From Erpetoichthys calabaricus (taxonomy: Eukaryota; Chordata; Cladistia; Polypteriformes; Polypteridae), in assembly GCF_900747795.2 (NCBI RefSeq), contig NC_041403.2, positions 77,000,951 to 77,064,950 of the forward strand: a DNA stretch of 64,000 nucleotides, written 5' to 3'. Under the pieces are notes generated by a model that saw only the letters and a list, made by a program, of their open reading frames with translations, did no database searches and was not told the origin of the DNA. Positions 1-10,800 of this stretch are shown piece after piece; positions within the stretch are counted from its first letter, which is position 1, and each line of letters begins with the position of its first letter. A program made the position numbers and the translations under genes.

Positions 1-377
1 TCGGAAGTGATGCTGGAACATTCTCTCTCTCTAATATTATATATATATATATATATATATTTGAGAGATTTTGCAATGGTTAATATATTAGTAACTGCTA
101 ATTTGTATATTTTTATGGCCACAAAACTTTTGTATAGTGCCTATTGATTAAAATTGTATACTGTAACCTACCAACACCAGGCCTGTCATACATCGCAATA
201 GACCTTAATGTCAGTATGGTACTAGTCTCATTGCAACAGACAGCCTGTGAAATGACAGAACAAACTATTTAAAATATTAGTCTATTATCTGAAAGTGCTA
301 AACATTAGCATTCAGTAAAGTTTATAAATTAACAAATCAAGTAAATATGGAAAGAGACATGTTCACATTTCAAAATA

Positions 378-383
378 TTTTAT
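378..383 (-). terminator. UQCRH polyadenylation signal (AATAAA)
   Basis: A minus-strand AATAAA lies about 150 bp downstream of the UQCRH stop codon. It is the first canonical signal after the terminal exon, so it probably marks the 3' end. Confidence 0.55.
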
Positions 384-532
384 TCACAAGACACATAACA
401 GCTTTGAAAATGGCTAACAGAAGGACTCCTCCACAAGACAGCAGCTTCACCAATTGGATTTCATTTTATTACGTTTTCCATGCATGGTTTTTGGTACAGC
501 AACTGAATTCTCAAGCAACACCACTCCTTTCT

Positions 533-3500
533 TTACTTTAATGTGCTGAAGAGTTTCTGTGCAACCTTAAAGTAAATAAATAACAGAAAAAAGGGTAAAT
601 TGGATACAAATTTCTTCATTGCTTTAAATCATAATTTTACATTAGCACATTACTTACTGTAAACTAAATAACAAAGTAACAAAATAATGAGGCTCTCTAA
701 ATCTTAATGGTTCTTGCATGTAGTATATGTTTCCTTAACTCTTTCATCTCTGTATTTGCTTAATAATATTTCCACCACTGAGTGCATTTGAAACTGCAAA
801 ACACTCTTGATCCCTTTCCTTGACTTTGAAGCAAAAACTGAACATTTAAAAACTACTACTCTAAAGCAGCAGGTTCCAGAATATATAATTGACAATCAAA
901 TATATCTGCATGAATCCTGAATAAAATACATTTTAAAATTACAAAAGCATCAAGGTTTGCTCCCAATTACTTTCCTACTCACATCAGTAATCAAAACAAA
1001 TACACATTTTATACACAAATACACATTTTATACAGTATTACAAATATACCCTAGGCATTCAAAAGTTTTTAACTCACCCAGTACCATTAAACTGACTTAA
1101 CAATACAGCCAAGACCTTACTAATGTTGGAGACAGCTTTTACTGCTTGAAATGTCTGGCTTATAGTTGTGATGGCAAAGCTCCACTTTAACAACAAGAAC
1201 AGATTTCTTATATAGTCCTGCCCAAAAGAGATATCCCCCTTCCAGGAAGGTTGTGCATACAATGGGTGTCAAAAAATGGGGAAATACAATACACAAAAAA
1301 AGAACATGCGTAGTCCTCTTCATAGAGTTAGATGCCATAGAGTTATTTCTGCCACATCAGAAACACAACAGTACAGATTCTTTGGTCTTGCACAGAGCTC
1401 CTCACTAAGAGCTGGCACAAAGTGCTGTGACAACCCTCAAGGGAAAATTTCAAGCAGCCATTACCCTAGTGCTCTGAAGATACACTGATAGATCATCCTT
1501 AATTATTTTTAAATTTGTCATCTGCAAACAGTGAAAAAAAGGCTAAAACAAGCAAAATGATCACAGACATCTGAAAGTGGATTTCTAAGGGCTTCCAAAT
1601 TTTTGCCCATTTTAACCATTTCTTTTTAATTTTCCAGTTTTACCAATATACATATATATTTATTTTGAACCGTTGCCTCCAAGTTCTGCATCTCAGAGTT
1701 GTCATTTCACTGCTGCCAAAGGACACTGATATTTGGCATGTTCTGTTAAATGAAGAAGCAAACCGAAGACCTATATAGTGTTAGCTTCTCAAAGTACAGA
1801 CGCTGATGTACTTCTCCTCTCAAAACAGTAGAGGAGGCCATTGCATAAACCTGGAGTTTCTTGGCAATCTGTTGCATTGAATAACCAGAATTTCACAAAA
1901 CAACAATAGCTTGAAAAAATTCCAAAGAAATTTGGTTGTTAGGGAAATTTGAACCCAGAATCAAACTTTATGAACACCAGTACCTTGCCACCCAACGGAT
2001 GACCACTTATCTTTTGAACAAAACAACAAGCTCCTGCTATGCCAACACAATTACATGTGTTTCACGAATAACCAATTGGCACTTAAACAAGATTATTTAA
2101 GAATGAGGTTAGAGAATTTACCATTAGGACACTATGAGACGTCAAGCAAAATGACACCTTTTATTGGCTAACTAAAAAGATTACAATATGCAAGCTTTCG
2201 AGGCAGCTCAGGCCCCTTCTTCAGGCTGACTCAAAAGCTTGCATATTGTAATCTTTTTAGTTAGCCAATAAAAGGTGTCATTTTGCTTGACTTCTCATTG
2301 CATCCATAATGGCTAATATGGTACAACATCCTAGTACTACATGAGGACACTACAAATAATGGCTGCTGAAAATGAACCTTTACAGTTGTACATGAATAAT
2401 AAATTATAAATCAGTCACTTCAAGCATTAATAACCATTTACAACATTAGTAATGCCTTTCTATGTTTTAATTTCAATTTAGAATCTTATTTTGATAAAAA
2501 AAAAACACCAGTTTCTACCAAAAACATTTCCACAGGATTACAAATATTTGAACACTTGCATACAAACACATTACACAGTATACTTACACAGTGGTCCCTG
2601 GCATGGATAAAATCAAAAAGCTCCTCTGTGCATTCTTCAGCAGTCTGTGACCTGGAGTTTACTCGTGTCTCACACAGGTCAAACTTTTCACGAGTATGTA
2701 CACAATGCTCCGTTTGTTCACATTTTTCTCTGATTAAGGTAATTGGGTCCTAACAAGCAAGACAAGAATGAAAAATCTCTCAACATACAAAATACAAATA
2801 ATAATAAAGTGAGGGATGTGTATCATTTATGTAGCTTTGAGAGTTTAAACCTGCAGAAGCTATCCTTAAAGTTCCTACTGGTTTACTTGCAAGCTACAAA
2901 TATTTGTGTTATTACCATTTGTGCTATCCCTTTGAGTATGGGAGGCTTGCATGTGTCTGACCTTTCAACACTATGATGATGATCAAGTTCCAGATTTTAT
3001 TAAACACTGCTTTGTTAACTATAAACTAAAATTTGTATTAATCTTTTTATATGTCTGATTTTATGTTTTACATTAAAAGCTACTAATAGTTTTGGAGGTT
3101 ACCAAAATGTTGTATTGGGGGTTATTACACATGTCAAAATAATACATTTTTAACATGAAATAAGCATATTTCTCTTAAGCTGTAGAGGTAAAATTATCAA
3201 TGTATGTGCTACGCAACCATATTTTTGAGACAGAAGGGAAATAATGCTATAATTAATGATGTATGTTCTTAAACTGGGCCTGGCCTAGTACACATTTGGC
3301 TTAGAGAAAAAGTGTAATGTGTCTATCTACCATTAAGGAATGTCCCTAATCTGGTATCCTGAGGTAGTTCGTCCTGTGGTGGGTGCGCCAATGCCTTATA
3401 TCAGTGCTCCCAACCTCCTCCTTCTGGCAATGCACCATGAACCAAGTACAGTTGGTTATTGAGGTAAAAAGAAATATTCGCTCCAAGTTTCACAGAATAT

Positions 3501-4269
3501 GCAGAAAAATGGTTGAAAAGCCAAGTCTAAACAAACTAAAATACAATACTCTAAATGTTATTAGTGGCAGAACTAGAAATACTTTGGAACTTGCACTTCA
3601 TATTATTAAAACCTCTTGCAGATCCAGTTCTTGACAGGCGGTATAGCAAGCCTCTTCCAAAAGAAAAAAAAATAGTTCCATTAAGTTAGTTGTTAACTTG
3701 TAATACTTACTACTAGCTCCTCCTCCTCCTCTTCTTCTTCAGCCTGAGAAAATAAACATCCTTATAGGATTACATTAATTTCGGCTTATCAGCTCTAATA
3801 CTGCAGCAATTATAGCAAACGACGGTAGGTTTTCCCTTTATCTCAGGATTCGTGCACTTGAGACATTTCATTAGAATCCACGTATTGAAACGATACTAAA
3901 TGCACACACAAAACAAACAAACCTGCTGAATAAAGGCAGTTTTCGACAGGTAAGCATTTCCATCATGTATTGTACATCCTACTTGGACACGAGTTAACCA
4001 TTTTTTAAATTAGAAATAGTGATGCTTATTTTTCATTGAACAAAAACGATATTCATTCTAATACAGCCATTATTATAACACTCATCTCCACGAGAATTCA
4101 TTCACTCGCCGGCAAAATGCATTAGGCCTATGCCTGTGTACATATTTTGCCACCCATTTTCATAACTCTGACTTTGAACTTGTCTCCTTATACTCATTTT
4201 GGTATGATTTTTTTTATTCCCATATACCTCTTCGGGCTCTCCATTGGTAATCATTTTGTCTTCCTTCAT
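533..4269 (-). CDS. UQCRH: UQCRH, cytochrome b-c1 complex hinge subunit (subunit 6)
   Basis: Four coding exons read on the minus strand: 4269-4228, 3743-3711, 2749-2588 and 565-533. All junctions are GT-AG and phase 0, giving 89 aa (human about 91). The start [14 protein letters not shown] is followed by a run of glutamates from exon 2 (residues 16-23), the acidic segment of the hinge protein. Exon 3 carries the cysteines of the helical hairpin: C41-C51 (CX9C) and C65-C79 (CX13C), with the family signature TEELFDF and ARDHC. Exon 4 ends [10 protein letters not shown]. In the family this small intermembrane-space protein bridges cytochrome c1 and cytochrome c at respiratory complex III and is imported by the disulfide-relay route. 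I chose the ATG at 4269 because the product aligns with the human start region. An AATAAA on the minus strand at 378-383 probably ends the 3' UTR. The gene is divergent from LRRC41. The intron before the last exon holds an inverted-repeat insertion. Confidence 0.97.
996..1033. repeat. Short tandem duplication (19 bp x 2)
   Basis: The 19-base word acaaatacacattttatac occurs twice in direct succession in the UQCRH 3' flank and last intron. It looks like a local slippage duplication. Confidence 0.6.
2141..2291. repeat. 57-bp perfect inverted repeat, Penelope-type terminal repeat
   Basis: Arms 2141-2197 and 2235-2291 are exact reverse complements (57/57) around a 37-nt spacer. Each arm carries the unit found again near 20120, 42775 and 54010 (key words agccaataaaaggtgtca and gcatattgtaatc). 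On the minus strand the left arm plus spacer gives CTGAAGA (2224-2218), a GGGGC/GCCTC stem and CGAAA, resembling a hammerhead ribozyme core. Penelope-like elements are known to carry hammerheads in their terminal repeats, and one such element lies at 54-56 kb. It sits in the last UQCRH intron. Confidence 0.7.
3330..3445 (+). repeat. SINE body fragment related to 46560-46705
   Basis: The stretch tccctaatctggtatcctga and tcctgtggtgggtgcgccaa aligns with the second body of the composite SINE at 46.6 kb (minus strand there). Two copies in one window support a dispersed repeat. It is in UQCRH intron 2. Confidence 0.5.
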
Positions 4270-4827
4270 TTTGATGTTAGAAAAGTGACAGCCTAATCCC
4301 TAGCACGGCTTATAACACAAGTGACACAGCCGACACGACTTCTGTAAGACCTTCAATGCACCAAACGGAAATGACGTATTTCTCATGCGCGCCAACCAAC
4401 AAAGGGAACCGACGTCATTGACGAGGATTTTACGCGTTAGTGAACGTCATGCTCAGTGTGGTTTTTGCCAAAATGTTGTGTGAAAATTGCAATTTATCAT
4501 TTTAAATCGCATCAGGTTAATGTATTGGTCTTATTCTTATGTAGTCGCTAAGTAAATCGGTTATTTCCGTAATTTAACATTTCTTTAACAAACGGCGAAC
4601 AGGGTGTATGAAAAAAATATTGATGTAATTTCTAAATATGAAAGTTTATTAATTCATTTTTTAATGATTAGATATTTGCAGTGCATGTGCGTTTCTTAAG
4701 ATATAATTTACATGCGGCTTTATACACGTTAACGGAGCAAAATGTTTGTGAACATACGAGCGTATTCTGGGTATCTCGATTTAGCGTGAGATGTAGTCGC
4801 AGAAGAAAAATAACGATAAACAAAACC
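4270..4827. promoter_or_regulatory. Bidirectional UQCRH/LRRC41 promoter region
   Basis: These 558 bp separate the two divergent start codons and are the only place both promoters can lie unless there are distant 5' exons. There is no clear TATA box next to either start. The UQCRH-proximal part contains catgcgcgcc (4384-4393), which resembles an NRF-1 half-palindrome, and cgacgtcat (4410-4418), a CRE-like core, plus atgacgt near 4372. NRF-1 and CREB commonly drive respiratory-chain genes, so the sites fit UQCRH. The functional assignment is inference. Confidence 0.6.
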
Positions 4828-7800
4828 ATGGGGTTCGATAACCTGCCTCCTACACTTGTAAAATTATGTGCCGTAGTTGTAAGCAGAAATATGGACATTC
4901 TAGAGCATCAAGCCTGGGGTGAGTATTTAATTGCCTGAATCATTCGTTATTTTGTTGATTGATTTAGCCAATCCTGAGCGGTTGCGCGTGGAGAAACCAA
5001 AATATCCAGGACAAACTGTCCTGTGAACAAGGACAGCGTGCCCACTCATCAAAGACGGTGATCGGACAGATCGTTGGACTCTAAAAACAGCTGGCATCAT
5101 CGGTTGTTTATGCACACATTTTTTATTAGTGTCTTTCATTTGTGATTTTAGTGGCCTTCCCACTAATAACTCCGGTACATGGCAACACGTTTATTATCAC
5201 ATCACTACTGATTTAAAAGTATATTGCAATTTTTGTTTTATTAGACACTTAAAGTTAAAAGTTTTAAATATGTTAAAGTTTAATGAGTGTCCTGTTTTAA
5301 GTAGACTTATTTTGCTGTTTGTCAGAATAGTCTTGGTTGTAGACTTACATACTACTGTACATACATTCCAGAGAATCCTGGATAGGGAACTGCATATGTG
5401 GAGCTTACATACTTTGCTTTTTTTCTTAGTTACTGTAATTTTATTCTAGCATTGTGTGTTATTTTAACTGAGTACTCTAAAAAGTTCAGTGTATTTGGTT
5501 CTGCCCTTTGATAGAGAGAGGAAAGGTTGGTTGCCTCTTTAATAATAATTATATCTATGTACTGCTTTTGTAGCTACTCAAAGCATTTTACATAGATAAT
5601 GGGGTAGCCAATTCAACTACCACAATATTCACCTGGATGATGTGATGGCAGCCATTATTAAACCAGTACACTCACTACACATTAGTTATTAGGTGGTGAA
5701 GTGGTGTGTGTGTGAGACAGAGAGACAATTAGAGACAGGGGGACTAATTAGGGAGCCACAATGGACAAGGTCTGATGGGCAATTTAGCCAGGACATCAGG
5801 GTACACCCCACTTTTTGAAAAAGATGCCCAGGGATCTTTTATGACCACAGGCAGTCAGGACCTTGGTTTTATGTCTTATTTGGAAAAGCAGCTCCATTTT
5901 TTCAGCTCAACGTCCTTGTCACTACACTGGCACACATACAGACTTCAGGGTAAGTGCCCCTTGATTGACTCACCAAGACCTCTTCCAGGCACAACCCTTG
6001 CTTTCCTGGATGGTCTCCCATCAAACTGCTGGTCAGGCCCAGACATGCTTAGCTTCAGATGCATTACCTGTTTTGAAGTGCAGGTGATATGGCTGCTGTA
6101 TTCAGTGGTACTGTACTGGGAAATTTACTGACTCCTTGCGATCCTGAATCAGATCAGTGTGCTAGCAGATGTTGTAAAGGATAAGCCAGATGCCAGTGAA
6201 TTAACAGCTGAATACAGTATATATACATTGTTTTTTTTAGATTTACCTGGATCTCTAATTGAACAGCTCTTGCCATTCTTGAATATTTTTTACTTGGAGA
6301 GAATTGAAAATGCAGCAGTCCGGAAAGGTAAAGCATATTATTCTTCAGCTTTTTAAATTAAAATATAATAAAAGTTTTCTTTAAGTAATTTCAGTTACCA
6401 CATGTATAGTGGTTTAGAATAGTTTCCTTTATGTATATTACAGTAATAATATAAATACCTTGATGTGTGTTTAGGCATCTCCACAACAGCAGCATGGTTT
6501 GCACTATGGATGGAAGTCATAAGGAACAGACCAGTGGGATGCACAGTAAATACATTTATTTTTTTGTATTACTTTGTCATAGTTACTCATTTAAAAGCTT
6601 TATTATAAGCTGTCGATAATTTTGCTTGAGTAAAGATATATACAATACAAATGTTAATCACATACTAGTCTTTTGAACCAACAACTTTGTGCTGTACAGT
6701 CCATAAGACAAGACATATTTTAAAGATTGTATATCCATCATTTTGGTTTATATTTTGGTTCATTCAAAACCACTTCAGTTAATGAATGTTTTTGACTTTT
6801 ATGTAAGCAGAATTTTGCAGAGCTTCAAAATGTATGTCAATTAATGTAGATTGTTTTTTTATTTTAGTCAGACAGGGATTGGAAGCAGAAGTTTCTGGAG
6901 AGTGCCTTTCATATAGCTTTGTCAGGCAACTCAAAAATGGAACATGAACGAACAAAGGACCCAAGATTTTGTATCTTGACATTAGGAGCAAAATATGTAA
7001 AACAACTGACCTTCAATAATCGGCTTCAAGGAGCAGTGAAGCTGGCGATGAACAAGTTTTCTCATGTCCTACAGATCTTGAAAGAGACTGTTTTAAACAT
7101 AAAGTTCCAGCGTTTGCGTCAGAATCCAGATAAGAATGCTGTAATATCCCTGACATATGTTCTTCACAGTTTAATCCATCATGGAAATGTCCAGAGGTTG
7201 ATCATTTCAGACTGCAGGATTCCCAGCTGCTCAATTTTGACTCGTATACTCCAAATCTGTGCTGGTTACTTGAGTGTGGAAGTGCAAGATGATCTTAACT
7301 GTTTTGTCTCCAATTTTCAAATGAGAGGTGTTGAGGATAAAATGGGAGGTTCAACTACAAGCCCTTCTCCAACTGTGAGAGAAAATGAGTTGGCCTGCCC
7401 CTTATCATTAGAACAAGACACTTCCACATGTATGGCTCAGTCATACAAGTGCAATACATTGCATTTAAATAGAAACATTTGCTTTGATAATAAACGGAAA
7501 AGAACTTGGAAAGATGTGAAATGCCACAAAGAATGTAAGCAACCATGTCTAGAAACAAAGCAAACTATAGTAATCTCTGTTCAGGAGGATCTCCATACTT
7601 CTCTAGAATCTTGTAAAAACTTGAAGGAAAACATTAAATGTACCACTTGCAAGGATTTATTCACTCATACTCAGTCCATTTCACATACAAGTTCATACCT
7701 GAGATGCATTTCTGCTCTTGATCTTGATTTGTCAAATTACTCAGACTGCCTGAAGATACAATCACTTCTGCCATCCTGGGTTGGTCTACATTCATTGGAA

Positions 7801-10800
7801 GTATTTAGTAGCTGTAAGTATTGTCGTAAGTAATTTGTTACTGAATCCAGATGATTGTAATGTTGTATGGCATTAGATTCATAGATCTGATGTATATAAA
7901 AATACTATGCATATTTCTTTACACTGAACAACTTTCTTTTGTTCATTTCACAGGGCATATCAATAAGCCTGAATTACTCAAGTTTTTAGAAGCCCTGAGT
8001 TGCTTGTGCCAGTCTACTGAGTCTTTTCTCAGGGTATTGTCTCTCTCTGGAATAGCCTGCCCAATAAGTCTAACAGCTTTGCTTATACAACTGCTAAAAC
8101 TGTGCCCGCGATTGGAAAGTGTATCTGTTGGCTTCAGTGTGGAGCAAGACCAAGAGGAGGAATGTTCAATGCTTCCACCTGCAATCGTAGGTAACAACTG
8201 AACAAATTAAAACTCCTTTCGTTTTTTAAATTGATATCCGCACTTTCATATTTCATTACATTCTTAAGAAATGCAGTTTAGATAACTGTAATATTCAGAG
8301 TAACTGGTGCAGATAGGGTGTACAAAATTCAGCCAGAGAGTGTTCCATCCTGGAATTGAACCAGTGGTTCAGTTAGTGGGATACCGATGTTGCCAACTGC
8401 GTCAGTGTACTACAGTGAGATACAGAACATTGTGTAATTATTTCATAGTCAGAATAGAATTAGTGAGCACCTTCAATTTCCAGTAATTTCTACAGTCTAA
8501 TATACAGTTGACTATATTACAGTTCTCAACATGGAAGTTGTACACCTTGGAGTATAGAATGTAAATTAATATAATTTATAGGTTTTTATTTCCATCTGTA
8601 CCTCAGTAAGACATTGCAGTAGGAGTATAAAATATTTATAAAAGCTATGAGTTCAGACAGATGCTGAGGGTTGGATTATACAATAATAGCTGTACTACCT
8701 GTCCAAAATAGGTTGAAATCTAAGTTATTAATGTAGACATCACTTCCATAGCATTAGCATCTGCAGTGCACCATGCAATTCTGTTATATGCCGTTTGCTA
8801 TATGATTCATAAAAGCAGTGTTAAGGTTTATAATGCGCCACCTATTGGAATGGCAATTACACAATGCATTTTAGTACATTATTACTAACTAGACAAACAG
8901 CCCGTTTCGACAACGCAAGATGAAACGGACACGAGTTTGTGTCAACAGTGTATGAAGAACAAATGATAAGTAACGAAGAAGTTGTTTTGTAATGATTGTA
9001 GTCCGCTTTACTCATTACTGTACAGGCTTGTACTGTTAGTTGATGAATTTTCCAGGCCTATAGTATAATATTGAATGGTGAATGTTCCAGTACAATATGG
9101 AATAGTAATAAGTATAAGCACCACAAACCTGATATAGGTGTATTGAATGAATGCGTAATTGAATCAGAATGCGTAATTAGGCCTCGAGCTGTAGTCAAAA
9201 TCGCCTTTCAGGCCTCTAGAGCTTTAATCGAAGTCGCCTTTCTCTTTGAATTTTTGCGTCCATAAATCCGCTGCCTGCCGCGATGTTGGGGTTGGATGTC
9301 GGTCTTGTAAGGTTTTTCGGGCAGCTGAGCAGAAGGCGACTGCGCATTCGGCTTCGGACGGACGTGAGTGAGTGAGGAGGCAGGCGAATTATGTATTAAG
9401 ATGATGTTTGTGATGCACCATCTTTTGGAATGACAGAGACGTAGCAACCATACAGTCACGTCCTTTTATTAAGATGGATTTTTCTAAGACCATTAGGATA
9501 AAAAAAAAAACATGTTTGAAATTAGTTTACACTTGGACATTTATTGGGACTTATAAAAAAAAAAAAGCAAAGCATCCATTTGTTTAGAGTTTAATATTAA
9601 TTGTATAAAATCTAAATAAAATGAATATTAAAATAATATTGCAAAATGAAAGTGTAAGTTTAAGCAAATTCGACTTATATTTATGTTTTTCTTGTGTGCA
9701 TGGAAATAAACATTGGTAAATCTGAGACCAGTAATAGCAAATATAATCTACATTACATTTGTAAAGAGAGCATTATTATATCATGTGGAAACGCTGAAAG
9801 TAGAGTGACTGAATATCAACTATGTCGTATTAGTTTCAGGACACATCCAGATAAGCTAATTATCAGAAAGGTCATTTATTGTGGGTTTTCAAAGTACAGT
9901 ATTTCACTTTAAATTTTTGAGAGCTTTCATATAACATGGTTTAACCATACCATTGAGCTTCACCACCATTGCAGATAGCATTTAATTTGAAATGGGATAG
10001 TGTTTTTACTTAATAAATGGCCCAATCTGGTCTATTATAAATTGAATTTCTTTCGGATAATTTATTTGATGAAGACATCTTTTTCATATTTTTATTTACT
10101 TTTCATATCCCTTAAAGTAAAAAAAAATAAGAAAAAAGCTAAGCATTTTTCCTTTCTCAGGAAATAGTGGCTGCATATTATGTTTAGTTGATCATTAAAT
10201 CAAGCTTAGTAATTTCACACTAAAAACTACCCAACCACTGATTTTCAAACCTCAATTTAGAATCCCACAGACAAAAACCAGATATCAGCAGCATTGGATG
10301 CAAGTCAGAAATTAACCTTATACAGGGCATTTGTCCACTACAGGTCACATTGTGATAAAAAAAAACACACACACTCTAATAAGGCCAAGTGAGAGTCACT
10401 AGTTAGCTTTGCTTGTATGTCTTTGGAATATTGGAGGAAGATCCGAGCACCAGGAGAAAAACCCAGATAGACATTTCTAGAGTTGAATTCGGACTCAAAA
10501 CTCTGAAACTTTGAGGCAGCAGCAATGACTATAGCATCAGTGTACCACTGAAAAAATACTTGCCTAAATCAAAGATTTGTTCTTCTTTATGTCACTTTTT
10601 GATAATTTAGCAATGAAAATCATTTTTTTCCTACAGGATGCCCACAGCTACAATTAAGTATTTTATTTATTCCTTAGAAAACTCTTTAACTTCTTTAAAA
10701 GTGACTTTTCCATTGGAGACTCTTCACTTGCAGAGCCTCTTGAGTGTATTAAGGGGATCTGGTAATCTACAACGTCTACATTTGACTGGGATGAGGTTTA

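Noticed and set aside
5775-6131. 118-codon plus-strand open frame in LRRC41 intron 1
   Set aside because: It overlaps the 5S-derived SINE and has no protein signature or splice context.
10638-10677. An earlier acceptor (ctacag at 10636) for LRRC41 exon 6
   Set aside because: The resulting frame conflicts with the phase of exon 5 or meets a stop; the ttag acceptor at 10677 restores the family sequence VENSLTSL.
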